A program made the position numbers and the translations under genes. A model generated the notes under the pieces. The model saw nothing but the letters and a program-made list of their open reading frames with translations. It did not search any database and was not told the origin of the DNA. From Branchipolynoe longqiensis (lineage: Eukaryota > Annelida > Polychaeta > Phyllodocida > Polynoidae), in NCBI GenBank assembly GCA_030323885.1, contig CM059198.1, forward strand, positions 57,252,917-57,316,916: DNA of 64,000 nucleotides, read 5' to 3'. The stretch's first letter is position 1. Every line of letters begins with the position of its first letter. Shown here one piece after another: positions 22,603-32,910 of this stretch.

Positions 22603-22985
22603 GTGTAGGGTGGGACTGTTGGGTTGGGTGGTATTGGTGGGTTCTCAGCGTGCTGGCTATGGAGGGTTCCTGCAAATGGCCAGAGCAGTGCACATGTACA
22701 CATTGATTTAGACGGGTTATTTGTGTTGTTTCTCATTCCGTTCAATAAATACCAGTCTGGACGGTCGATTCGGTGTGACCGCCCACTGACTGGGTTATCG
22801 TGTTGGATATCGTCGGTTTAAATCCTGACCGAGTCAAACTAGTGAATTACCGAATTGCTAGTTGTCATTACCTAGCCTGGAGTTCGGGGCTGAATCATCA
22901 GTTAGCCAGTTATGTACACTGCCATACGTTGTCATCCATTGGTTTAACCTTAGCTGGTGCCAGAATGGAAGACCCTGACAGCAAA
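22603..22985 (+). repeat. Diverged tRNA-SINE (T1-like head), 22750-22985
   Basis: GGACGGTCGATTCGGTGTGACC and GGTTTAAATCCTGACCGAGTC resemble A and B boxes. The sequence then runs ATTGCTAGTTGTCATTACCTAGCCTGG, T1-like but drifting away. It may be an older T1 subfamily. Confidence 0.45.
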
Positions 22986-23507
22986 CTGTGTCATCCATGA
23001 ATGCATGTATAACTGTGTGACTTTCCAAACGTCGCATATTATTATATTAACTCAATAGCATACAGTAATTTACATTATGCCATACTTAGTCTGCCTGAGT
23101 AGTCAATGGGCTCCTAGGGGGCGGGTCACCCACCTTCAAGGGTTCACGGTTTCCATAGCAACCAATGGGTTGAAACCTGATGCCCTCCTCCTCCACCACC
23201 ACCACCACCACCCCTGCGTGTCCGTCCCCGTCTCGATGCCTAATTGAGTTATTGGTGATATATGGAAATGTGTCTACTTGACAGGGATATGTAAATTGCT
23301 GATGTTAAGGACTGTCATTGGATAAGTAGGTGTCACATCTAACTGTCAGAACAAGTGCTGCTGGCATACCATCTAAGTAGCAAGGGACTGTTTCATGAAG
23401 ACACACTCTGCCAACCTAGCTGTGGTACTAACCAGATATGAAAAACATGCACTACCTTATGAGGATATCTCACTAGATGAGATGACGTTTCTCTGTTTGC
23501 TGATGAC
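22986..23507. other. Unassigned DNA
   Basis: A CCACCA-rich patch at 23190-23215; no other content recognised. Confidence 0.4.
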
Positions 23508-23856
23508 GAGACATGATGGCTGAATGAGTTGAGTGTCGGGCTTCTGTTTTGGCAGATTGGGGTAGCCGAACACATGGGATCGTGGGTTCGAACACTGGTC
23601 GGGTCAAACCAATGACTTAAAAATGTATAATTGTCACTTTCTAGCTTGGCGCTCAGCATTATTAGGATAGGGCAAGGACTGGTGTGCTCAGTGTCAGGAT
23701 AATTGTGACTGAGTGGGATATCAGGTGCTGGTGGCCTGGTCTCCCAGTGGGACAGCACTATAAACTCGCCATGAGTGCGCACTGGCACAAGTCGGCATTC
23801 GTCCTGATATGACCTTAGCTGTAGATAGGACGTAAAACAACAACAAACACACAATA
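23508..23856 (+). repeat. T1 SINE, full length, head type A
   Basis: Head GACGAGACATGATGGCTG, B box GTGGGTTCGAAC, complete body and tail AAAACAACAACAAACACAC. Confidence 0.85.
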
Positions 23857-23857
23857 T

Positions 23858-24188
23858 GTTTGTGCTGAGGGCGTTATGTCCTTGCAACACACTAAGATCA
23901 TATCAGGACGAGTCCCGATTTCCAACATTGCATACTCATGGCAGTTGTATAGTGCTGCCCACAGGGAGACCCGGCCAGCAGTACCATGAACCAATATCCC
24001 ACTCAGTTACAGTATCCCGATACTGAGCTAACCAGCCATGTGTTCTGTCCTAGTGCAGCCAAGCGCCAGGCTATGTAGTGCAAGTGTCAATTTTGTAGAA
24101 TATTGATTTCACTTGATTGGGATTCAAACTCCCTACCTTCCGAACGGGAAGCCTGCGCTCTTACCAATTCGGCCGACGAGTCCGGTTT
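23858..24188 (-). repeat. T1 SINE, head type B, tail-to-tail with its neighbour
   Basis: Reversed tail begins at about 23858 and the head at right reads ACCAATTCGGCCGACGAG. With the preceding plus copy it forms an inverted pair with arms of about 300 bp. Confidence 0.75.
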
Positions 24189-24304
24189 AGCTAACATGAG
24201 ATGTCGTACCTTCCTGTAACTGGGTCAACCGCCAGGTTTTGTTTCATGAATCAGGCTTGGGCCTTGTGATGTATGGAATAAAAAGCTGACCTCCTCCCGT
24301 CCAC

Positions 24305-24658
24305 ACCACACCGGATGGCCGAATGAGTTGAGCATCCGGCTCCTGTTTTGGGAGATTTGGGTATCCGAACGCATGGGTTTGTGGGGTCGAACCCTGATCG
24401 AGTCATACCACTGACTTAAAGGTTCATACCTGTTGCTTCTTAGCCAGGCACTCGGCATTATTAGGACAGGGCAAGGGCTGGTTGGCTCAGTGTCAGGATA
24501 TTGTGACTGAGTGGGAAATCAGGTCATGGTGCTAGCGGCCTGGTCTCCCAGTGGGACATCACTATAAAGTTGCCATGGGTATGCACTGTAACATGTCGGT
24601 ACCCATCCTGATATTATCTTAGCTGTTACTAGGAGGCAGAACAACAACAAACAAACAT
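24305..24658 (+). repeat. T1 SINE, full length, head type A
   Basis: Head CCGGATGGCCGAATGAGTTG, body, and tail CAACAACAAACAAACATC. Confidence 0.85.
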
Positions 24659-24727
24659 CCTCCCCGCCATGTCTCAAACAAGACTGACTTGACACAGTAG
24701 ATGACAGCATGTTTGTGCACTGCGCCC

Positions 24728-25117
24728 TTAAAGCCGCATAGTCCGATCAAACATAACATTTCCAAAACCAAAACAATGATCTAGATTTGATTCTACATAT
24801 CTCACTTAGATTCTTGTGCAAGTATTAAGTATTGTGTATTATGTATTAGCCGTCATTCAGAAGGGAATCCTGAGTAAATTACCCGTCGGGATATTACCTT
24901 ATATGTTGCCATGACATGAAACTCCAAAAATCAACCAAATGGGTCAATTTAATAGAACCTGTTATTGCATAGAGTTTTGGCGTGCATGCCAAAATTAATG
25001 CACAACGGTGTCACTTCAACTATCTCCAAAATTAGCCATTAAAACTAAACATAATATCAATTTATATTAAAGTAGCATATATCATGAGCAATCTAATGTA
25101 TTTATTTATCTTAGAGC
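24728..25117 (-). mobile_element. M1 element carrying a SINE-tail fragment
   Basis: Left TIR (read in reverse) TTAA-AGCCGCATAGTCCGATC. The body is interrupted at 24881-24939 by a plus-strand T1 3' fragment (CCCGTCGGGATATTACC...GACATGAAACTCC), then continues to about 25117. The far TIR is decayed. Confidence 0.7.
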
Positions 25118-25384
25118 GGAGGACGAGTATGTGAAGGGAGAGGAGGAGGGAGTATATTTCGAAATATATACTATTCCTTGGAGGATTTCTATTTGAATTT
25201 CTTGGCAGCGGCGGGCTGGGCGGACAGAGAATGACGGTCTTAAGGCGGTGATGAGGTTAGGTAGTTCCACGCCTCATCACGGATGCCACTGAGACGGTCT
25301 TGGTTAGAGGCGGATCAGGGGGCTGAGGCTGCAGGAGGCCGCACAGATCTAGTCACGTGGTCTTGATTTTTAAAATTAGTTTTT
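25118..25384. other. Unassigned DNA
   Basis: A purine-rich stretch at 25115-25150 and moderate GC at 25200-25360. Nothing recognised. Confidence 0.4.
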
Positions 25385-25805
25385 TTCTTGTTGTAAAAAT
25401 GATGCAATCTTCAATGAGAAACATATGAGCGATGGTGTATGAGCGATGGTGTAGGAATACATATATATTTCAATTCACTTGATATTTGTTTATGTTTTTC
25501 CTGCTGTATAAATTATGCAATCTGAAATGAGAAATGTATAAGGGGTGGTGTGAGGAATAGTTATTTCCAGGGTATTTTCAATTCGTTTGAATTTTGGTTT
25601 CGTTATTCCTGCTGTATAAATTATGCAATCTGAAATGAGGAATGTATAAGGGGTGGCGTAGGAATAGTTATTTCCAGGGTATTTTCAATTTGTTTGATTT
25701 TTGTTTTTGTTGTTCCTGTTGTATAAATCATGCAATCTTCAATAAGAAACATAGAAGGGATGGCATAGGAATAGATATTTTCAGGGTATTTTCAATTTGT
25801 TCTAC
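25385..25805. repeat. 108-bp tandem repeat, about 4 copies
   Basis: Unit marked by CTGCTGTATAAATTATGCAA at 25501, 25609 and (as CTGTTGTATAAATCATGCAA) 25716, with a diverged first copy near 25388. Each unit also carries ATTTCCAGGGTATTTTCAATT. Confidence 0.85.
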
Positions 25806-25905
25806 TATTACGGTTAGCACACTGGCCCGGATGCAAAGAGATGTGGATTCGAGTCCCGCTCTCAGCACAATATTTCCCATTTTCATCACCCCCACAACAA
25901 TACCA
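25806..25905 (+). repeat. T2 SINE 3' part
   Basis: GGTTAGCACACTGGCCCGG (A box) and GGATTCGAGTCCCGCTC (B box), then ATATTTCCCATTTTCATCACCCC, as in the 11.5 and 46.3 kb copies. It sits directly at the end of the 108-bp array. Confidence 0.65.
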
Positions 25906-26055
25906 TATATAATATATAATATATATAATACATAATTCATAATATGTATACTTTATAATATACAATTTATATTATAAATATAATATATATATATTATATA
26001 TATATACATTATATTGTATATATACATTATATTGTATTATATATACATTATATTG
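25906..26055. repeat. TA-rich microsatellite
   Basis: TATAATATAT- and TACATTATATTGTATATA-type repeats. No other content. Confidence 0.7.
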
Positions 26056-26378
26056 TGTTACGTCCTACGAACATTTAAGGATTGTGACAGTGCGCACTCA
26101 TGGTGACTTTATAGTGCTGCCCCACTGGGAGACCAGATCACCAGCACCATGACCTGATATCCCACTCAGTCACATTATCCTGACACTGAGCAAACCAGTC
26201 CTTGCCCTATCCTAATAATGCCGAGCGCCTGCCGAGGAAGCGACAAGTATCAATCTTTAATTCATTGGTATAACTCGACCAGGGTTCGAACCCACGATCC
26301 CATGTGTTCGGACCCACGAGCCCATGGTCTACCAACACGGGAGATGGACGCTCTACTCATTCGGCCATCCCGTCTGGT
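26056..26378 (-). repeat. T1 SINE, head type A
   Basis: GTTACGTCCTACGAACATTTAAGG (tail side, with a small deletion) to CTACTCATTCGGCCATCCCG. The head region contains a duplicated B-box stretch (GGGTTCGAACCCACGA then GTTCGGACCCACGAG). Confidence 0.8.
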
Positions 26379-26390
26379 TGTATATATATA

Positions 26391-26958
26391 TAACCACTAC
26401 GGAAGAAGGTAAACACCAAGATGGGCTGAGTTGATTTATTAAGCCTCTGGCGGGGGTTATAATGCCCACCTACAAAAAGGAAAAAATGGTAGTAGTGAAG
26501 TTCCCTGGGGCGTTGTACAGGTGGCGCCACAATCGCGCGCTCAGGTAGATACAGGTGCGCGACTCCTAATACAGGTAAACATCGTAGCATAATAGAAACA
26601 AGACCTTAGTTCATCTACGTTACTTATATTATTATAATTAGTTAGTTATAATACACATAACCACTACGGAAGAAGGTAAACACCAAGATGGGCTGAGTTG
26701 ATTTATTAAGCCTCTGGCGGGGGTTATAATGCCAAAGACTCACCCGAGGAGTCCCCCAACCCAGCTCAATCTTCAGCCGCCAATCTGGCTGCTACCCGCA
26801 TGTCGTTAATAATGCGTAACGTTAACAGAGTTTTTAAATACTGGAATACCGCGTTGCTAGTCCAGTCTCCCCTTGTCCGAATCTAGCATAATAGAAACAA
26901 GACCTTAGTTCATCTACGTTACTTATATTATTATAATTAGTTAGTTATAATACACATA
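26391..26958. repeat. Two-part direct repeat, A-x-B / A-y-B
   Basis: A (about 73 bp, TAACCACTACGGAAGAAGG...) occurs at 26391-26462 and 26658-26733. B (about 77 bp, GCATAATAGAAACAAGACC...) occurs at 26582-26657 and 26883-26958. The parts between A and B (about 120 and 150 bp) are unrelated to each other. The repeated parts are nearly identical, so the duplication is recent or recently homogenised. I do not recognise the sequence. Confidence 0.8.
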
Positions 26959-27249
26959 ATATGACAGAAACTCAAGAGCATCAGACTAAGCAATGGTAGC
27001 ATCTGACATTGGCCCACATTCTAGCTGACCGTGTGGCGGGGTGATTGACCGGCAGCCCTGGTGAGCATGTGCGCATGCGCATGTCGGCTTTGTCGTGCTG
27101 GCAGGGCGGGTGCGCCCGCAGACTCATGGATTGTGGCGCTGTCTAAACAGGTGTACACACACCACGGGGCACGGCCCGCAGCCGCCCCCCCCCCCTACAT
27201 GCGGGCAGGGTCATCACGGCCCTTCTAGACAGGCACTGCGTTATGTGAT
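26959..27249. other. Unassigned, CpG-rich DNA
   Basis: 27030-27235 is GC- and CpG-rich (GTGCGCATGCGCATG, GGGCACGGCCCGCAGCCGCC). No exon or promoter element can be named with confidence. Confidence 0.35.
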
Positions 27250-28848
27250 GTGTATACTATGCACTCTACAGTACACACTGCGTGGTGTCTAATCTACAGT
27301 GTGCAGTATGCATTACGCACTGTGTACTGCACACTGTCCAGTATGCAATGAGCACTGTGAGCTTCACAGTGTACAGCATAACACTGAGCATTGTACACTG
27401 TACAACGCACAGTATAGACTTCACACAATGTACTGCACAATGTACAGTACACTGCATAGTGTATAATCTACAGTGCACAGTATGAACTACGCACTGTGTA
27501 CTGCACCCTGTCCAGTATGCATTGAGCACTGTGAGTTTTACTGTGTACAGCATACACTGAGCATTACACACTGTACACCGCACAGTATACACTCACACAA
27601 TGTACTGCACAATGTACAGTACACTGCATACTGTATACTCTACAGTGCACAGTATGCACTACGCACTGTGTACTGCACACTGTCCAGTATGCATTGAGAA
27701 CTGTGAGCTTTACTGTGTACAACATACACTGAGCATTGTGCACTGTACAACGCACAGAATACACTCACAACAATGTACTGCACAATGTACAGTACATGGC
27801 ATAGTGACTAATCTGCAGTGGGCAGTATGCACTATGCATTGGGTACTGCCAACTGTCCAGTATGCACTGCGCACTGTTTACTTTACAGTGTACATCATAC
27901 AGTGAACACTGTCCACTGTAAATCCCACAATATACACTGGATACACTGTCCTGCACACTGTACAATACGCACTGCGTAGTGACTAATGCACAGTGGGAAG
28001 TATGCACTATGCACTGGGTACTGCACACTTTCCAGTATGCGCTGCACACTGTTTACTTTACAGTGTACATCATACACTGAACACTGTGCACTGCACATCC
28101 CACAATATACACTGCATACACTGTCCTGCACAATGTACATTACCCATTGTGTAGTGTCTAATCTGCAGTGGGCAGTATGCACTATGCACTGGGTACTGCC
28201 GACTGTCCAGTATGCATTGCGCACTGCTTACTTTACAGTGCACATCATACACTGAACAATGTGCACTGTACATTACACAGTATACACTGCATACAATGCA
28301 CTGCACCCTGCTCAGTACACAATGTGTAGTGTCCAATCTGCAGTGCGCTGTATACACTACGCACTGTGTACTGTACAGTATGCATTGTACACTGTTTACT
28401 TTACAGTGTACATCATACACTGACCAATGTGCACTGTACATCCCACACTATACCGTGCATACAATGTACTGCATACTGTACAGTACACACTGCGTAGTGT
28501 CTAATATACAGTGCACATTATGCACTACCCAATGTGCACTGCACAGTGCACATTATGCAGTGTGCACTGTGAACTTTACAGTGTACATCATACACTGACC
28601 AGTGTGCACTGTACATCCCACACTATACAGTGCATACAATGTACTGCATACTGTACAGTACACACTGCGTAGTGTCTAATATACAGTGCACCTTATGTAC
28701 TACCCAATGTGCACTGCACACTGCACACTATGCAGTGTGCACTGTGAACTTCACAGTGTACATCATACACTGAACAATGTGCACTGTACACCCCTCAATA
28801 TACACTGCATACAATGTATGGCAGAATGTACAGTACACACTGCGCGCT
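27250..28848. repeat. Dyad-rich satellite, about 175-bp higher-order unit
   Basis: Built from 10-12 base variants of CAGTRTGCACTG, each nearly its own reverse complement. A marker of GTGTCTAATCTACAGTG type recurs at about 27282, 27460, 27640, 27804, 27979, 28155, 28328, 28497 and 28673, giving about nine higher-order copies. The many overlapping open frames on both strands (rich in C, H, Y, T and V) are by-products of this array. Confidence 0.9.
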
Positions 28849-29078
28849 GTCATTTTCAGTAAATCTTTTATTTTAAGATATGATACTTGCGGCCCCAAAA
28901 ACTCCAACTGAGGATCAGAGCATAGTAATAATAGTAACAATAAGATATTTATTTCCACATGATTATTGTACATATAAGCTGACATTTATATCAGTTACGC
29001 TTTACATTCAAAAAAGGAGAAAGCAGAAGTAGAATTATTATGAGGTGCTTTCCCCAGTTATAAATAACAGTTATACAT
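28849..29078. other. Unassigned AT-rich DNA
   Basis: Nothing recognised. Confidence 0.4.
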
Positions 29079-29240
29079 TGTGAAAGTATGACATCTGAAC
29101 ACTTTGACTTCTGGATACTGAATGCTTTAGTCACCCTCCAGGGACCTGAACCGCCGACACCCTGTGCCTCTGATGTTATCTCATTTACATATTCCTTTGT
29201 TTTCTGCTTGTGGCTGGATGTTCTATACGCATATATTACA
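29079..29240 (-). repeat. 3' LTR, 162 bp
   Basis: It aligns along its whole length with 31068-31229 and with the solo LTR at 41.06 kb. Markers are ACACTTTGACTTCTGG and CTGTGCCTCTGATG. Differences from the 5' LTR are many, so the insertion is old. A purine-rich GTGAAGGTGG (minus strand, just outside at about 29243-29252) could be the polypurine tract. Confidence 0.75.
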
Positions 29241-29686
29241 TACCACCTTCACAAATATTTTTTAGATATACACATATATACTTTAAAATGGTTACATGTA
29301 CATTGGGTTTACAGGTTAAAGCACAATATGAAAACAACACATAGTGACAATATACTGTAAAATTAGTCTTTGACCATGTTTAGCCAATGTCTTCATGTAC
29401 CCATTCACTCATGTCCTTTGGGTTATTGTCTGGCTATGTAGCTTCATTATGACATAACCTGAACTTTGAAATAAACAATGAATGTATTTTCTGAAAATAG
29501 ATCTTAATGCTAACATGCACATAGTTTTAGTGCGTCATTACAGCTGACAGGTATCTAACATTTAGAGGTCTAGCCTGTCCACCGGCCTAATCATTCGACC
29601 TGACCTAGTCAGATTAGCTGTGTGGTTCACATCTCTCTGACTTGTCGGCATGTTAGAGTTCCCCTCATCAACCCATGCCGACAGGT

Positions 29687-30013
29687 TCACCACAACACCA
29701 GATGTTTACCCAAAATGGGTTGGCAGTCCCATACTATTTGGAATACAATGTCTCTGTTGTCGATCTTGACTGAAGCCTTGCCATCGGGAGTGATCCGATG
29801 CCCCAAGAATGTCACGAGCGAACACCTGGTGTTTGTCAGTCGCACCGATGCGATCCTGACAAAGACATTCCTCAGAAGGACGTTTGCCTCCGAGCCTGTG
29901 TCAAGCTTGAACTTGACAAGATGACTGTTCATTTGGACAGTTGCATACCTAAGCTTGGTGTCTTGTTTGGTGTCGCACTCAATAACACCGACAAATAGAT
30001 CTGTCATGAACAC
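29687..30013 (-). pseudogene. Retroelement aspartic protease domain
   Basis: The catalytic box reads VKFKLDTGSEANVL (D-T-G present), and a later CQPILGKH corresponds to the ILG-type motif of retropepsins. The length, about 100 residues, fits one protease domain. It lacks the usual linkage to a reverse transcriptase: a stop follows shortly after the ILG motif. The apparent start lies at the edge of the M2 insertion and is probably not the original reading-frame start; in the family, protease is normally made as part of a gag-pol polyprotein. Confidence 0.7.
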
Positions 30014-30014
30014 A

Positions 30015-30255
30015 TGAAGAGTTCAGGTGCAAAACCATGTAAATGCCAATCCAAAACTGTAGTTTACATAAAAGCTTTTTACCTGAAAATAATTTTAAAG
30101 CTCACTAATTCCACTTTTCTCATGATCACATGGTTATGAAGCAATGAAACAAAGAGTAGGCATATAATAAAGTTAACTTTTTGAAGGTTTGATTCCAATG
30201 TTAATCTCCATTTTTTGGATTGGTATTTACATGGTTTTGCGCCCCAAACTCTTGA
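30015..30255. mobile_element. M2 MITE, copy 2, inside the LTR element
   Basis: Ends TGAAGAGTTCAGGTGCAAAAC and its inverse at right (TTTTGCGCCCCAAACTCTTGA), with TGTAAATGCCAATCCA inward on both sides. It is 241 bp. The flanks are CA on both sides and not TA. It separates gag from protease and so post-dates the LTR element. Confidence 0.8.
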
Positions 30256-31049
30256 CATTGACGTTCAACGGATCTGGGTCTTGTTTGACATTGTGAGGGT
30301 CGGGTTCTTCCATGGTCAACTCATTCACCCTGCCAAACGTTCCCAAAGTGCCGGACAAAATTCATATTGGGGTTCCTAAGCACAGTTTTGACATTGAATC
30401 TTCAATTTGCTTGCACCTGTGGTGTTTCTGGCCTTCAAAGATTGCGATTTCCAAGAAGCGAACCACTGGTGCACTGGTACACACATTTGCATATCTGTTC
30501 AGACCATGGATTTATTTTACCTCCACATCCAATTTTATTTCTTCCAACTGGTCAGCACTAAATTCACTGAGTTTGCCCATAGTAATGCACTTTTTGAGTG
30601 TGAGATCGGCTGTTTGAAGCATCGTGTTTCTCAATGTCATTTTCTTGACACCAGCAACCATACGATCACGCAAATCCATATTCACAATCTTTCATTCTGT
30701 CCATGAGGGCCGCGATATATGTGGACATATTTTCAATGGCTTGATTATGTGAGTTGAAACAGTAACATATTATTATTAAGTTTGATTTACCGGTACAGTA
30801 TGCTTGAAATGACTCTGTTAATGGCACGATCTTGTCCTGTTTGGCAAGCATGATGCCCATGTTGGCGAAAACTTTCTGGGCTTCTTCGCCTATGATGTGA
30901 AGGAAGATACAGCATTGCACTCGTTCTGTTTTTGTAAAGACTCCTGAAGCTGTGGCATATATACTATATGCTCTGATCCATATTTTCCAGTTTGGTCCTG
31001 CATTGTTGCAGAGGATGAACTGACCTGGCGGTGTGTTTGCAGGCAGCAT
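30256..31049 (-). pseudogene. Retroelement gag, decayed
   Basis: The first 127 residues are open (start 31049, stop 30666) and include GPNWKIWIRAYSIY and an HIIGEEAQKVF stretch, as in Gypsy-type capsids. After a frameshift, minus-strand DRMVAGVKKMTLRNTML (about 30610-30665) matches the conserved later capsid part. No clean zinc knuckle is readable further on. No function is expected. Confidence 0.6.
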
Positions 31050-31067
31050 TGTCCTTATCTGACACCA

Positions 31068-31229
31068 TGTGAAACTACAACGTCTGAACGCTTTGACTTC
31101 TGGATACTGAATGCTTTATTCACCATCCACGGACCTGGACCGCCAGCACCCTGTGCCTCTGACATCATCTCATTGACATATTCCTTTGTTCTCTGCTCGT
31201 GCCTGGATGTCTTTTATGCATATATTACA
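31068..31229 (-). repeat. 5' LTR, 162 bp
   Basis: Begins TGTAATATATGCATAAAAG (minus strand from 31229) and ends TTTCACA at 31068, followed at once by the primer-binding-like site. ATGCATAAAAG near the start may be a TATA-type element (inference). Confidence 0.75.
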
Positions 31230-31784
31230 TAAATTAGCAATACTTTTCATTACTAGCATTGGTTTGATCATGAAATAAACCGGTCGTGGTGTGATTTTAT
31301 TCGTCTTTTTAAACCTTACCAAATGGTGGCAGGTCAGATAATTTAGCTGGTGACAGTGAACAATCTGATCACATGCTGTAACTGTAAGATCAGTAGGAGT
31401 AAGCCGATGTCATTAAAGCCCCACCAACGTGGCTTATATCCGTCATCCTAGTTCCCACTGAAACCGCCGTTTCAGGGAGTGAAAACATGATCCAAGCCTA
31501 TGTGAGTGAGCGAATGGGTAGCATTGTAGTTAAACCATGATATATTGATGACTCGATCGAATCAGTAGATACTGTAGCATTCGGCATTGACCCCGAATGC
31601 CAGGGACAACATAGACAGGTACGCGTCGATATGACAACTGCATAAGGGAGGGTAGATAGTCTCGTTGTTAGGACTCTAGCCCCAGAATGGCAGGAAATGT
31701 CGCTTTGAATCATGTTCTAGACACGATACGTACTATTTGCAAAGATACTGTCTATGACATGGGTGTCATCCGCACGACCCCTGC
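31230..31784. other. Unassigned DNA with a possible T2-like remnant
   Basis: 31600-31715 keeps GACAACATAGACAGGTACGCG and GTTAGGACTCTAGCCC, reminiscent of T2. The rest is unrecognised. Confidence 0.4.
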
Positions 31785-32370
31785 TTTGAATCCTGGTTGA
31801 GGCAAAGCAATGACTTAAAAATTGATACTTGTCACTTCCTAGCCAGGCGCTTGGCATTATTAGGACAGGGCAAGGACTGGTTGGCTCAGTGTCCGGATAA
31901 TGTGACTGAGTGGGATACTGGTTCATGCTGCTTGTGCCCTGGTCTCCCAGTCAGGCAGCACTCTGAAGTGGTTGTGAGTCTTCTTGAAGATTTATACTGC
32001 ATATGATGGATAAGTCTGAATAGACTTGTTTTCACCATTAGACAGTTTGTCGATAGAAAGCCCCAGCCTACACTTTTACCGACCCAAGGGATTTTTAACC
32101 TCCCACACCACATAGACATGGTATGAGAGCAACCGGCCTTTGATGACACTGTAAGTTATACACAGCGGTGGAAATCCAAAGTGGCAGAGGTGGGGGCACA
32201 GGGAATCGAACCACCGACCTTCAGATTAGGAGTCCGACCTAGAAAAAAGTCAGACACTCTAACCACTCTGCCACAGAAAACACCACTGTAGATTGTCACA
32301 AGTTGGTACCTGTCCTAATATGACCTTAGCTGTTGCCAGGAGGTAACACTCCAAAGACCAACCAAGCACG
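31785..32370 (+). repeat. T1 SINE split by a T3 SINE
   Basis: T1 body 31785-31979 (...GCAGCACTCTGAAGTGGTTGTGAGT) resumes at about 32286 (GATTGTCACAAGTTGGTACC) and ends with GCCAGGAGGTAACACTCC. The head is missing. Confidence 0.7.
31980..32285 (-). repeat. T3 SINE (tRNA with long variable arm), reverse copy
   Basis: Reading the minus strand: A box TGGCAGAGTGGTTAGAGTG, an extended variable region, and B box GGTGGTTCGATTCC, then a body with TGTGGTGTGGGAGGTTAAAAATCCC. A plus-strand copy lies at 61.55 kb. The head looks like a Leu/Ser-class tRNA because of the long gap between the boxes (inference). Confidence 0.75.
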
Positions 32371-32425
32371 GTATCATTGCCGTCGCCTGTAACCTGCATC
32401 CAGGCAATCTTACAGAAAGCTGCCA
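32371..32425. other. Short unassigned spacer
   Basis: No content recognised. Confidence 0.3.
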
Positions 32426-32910
32426 CCGGTGTAACGATTTCAACTTCCCCCCCTTCCCAAGTTCCCCCCCGGGAATCTGAAAACGTTTTTAACTTCCCTC
32501 TGGGGAAATTAAAAACGTTTTCAGATTCCTGGGGGGGAACTTAAAAACTATTTTCAGATTCCTCCCCCTATTTTCAAATTCCCCCCTCCGGGAATTTAAA
32601 ATTGTTTAAAAAACTTTAAAAAACGTTTTAAATGTCAGACCTATAATATTTTTTTCTTAACCATCTTGGAGACTTTTTGTGTCATTTTTGGTTAAATATG
32701 TTTTATTGTACTAGTAATAATTTTCATTATGCTATTCTCTGTATATTATAATATTTGTCATACAAAATAACAAAAAATAACAAAAATAAAGAAAATTCCC
32801 CAAAAATGGGGGGGAGGGAAAGTTAAAACAAGGGAGGGAATTTGAAAACGTTTTCAAGTTCCTGGGGGGGAACTTGAATATAAGGGGGGAATTTGAAATC
32901 TTTACACCGG
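32426..32910. mobile_element. Palindromic TIR element, CCGGTGTA ends
   Basis: Left CCGGTGTAACGATTTCAAC... and right, inverted, CCGGTGTAAAGATTTCAAA..., each followed by a C-run. Both arms are packed with short inverted motifs (GAAAACGTTTTTAAC, TTGAAAACGTTTTCAAG, GGGGAACTT/AAGTTCCCCC). The central 180 bp is AT-rich. It is 485 bp and non-coding. The element at 63.13 kb shares the CCGGTGTA tip and the same plan of internal inverted motifs. Class unknown. Confidence 0.65.

Larger units (their letters stand above)
29079..31229 (-). mobile_element. Compact LTR (Gypsy-like) retroelement, gag and protease only
   Basis: Two LTRs of exactly 162 bp bound a 1.8-kb interior. Minus-strand order: 5' LTR 31229-31068, primer-binding-like TGGTGTCAGATAAGG at 31067-31053, gag from 31049, an M2 insertion, protease, and 3' LTR 29240-29079. 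LTRs start TGTAATATATGC and end TTCACA. Flanks TACAT (29074-29078) and TAAAT (31230-31234) could be a worn 5-bp duplication. No reverse transcriptase, RNase H or integrase remnant lies between the protease and 3' LTR, so it must have depended on a partner element. The Gypsy assignment rests on the gag and protease pattern. Confidence 0.75.

Noticed and set aside
27030..27235. A CpG-island promoter of a host gene
   Set aside because: CpG-rich but short, with no exon, splice site or core promoter signal next to it and a satellite immediately downstream.
27250..28848. Cys/His-rich proteins on both strands
   Set aside because: Overlapping frames on both strands follow the satellite dyads; no spaced zinc-binding pattern that survives between units by selection can be argued.
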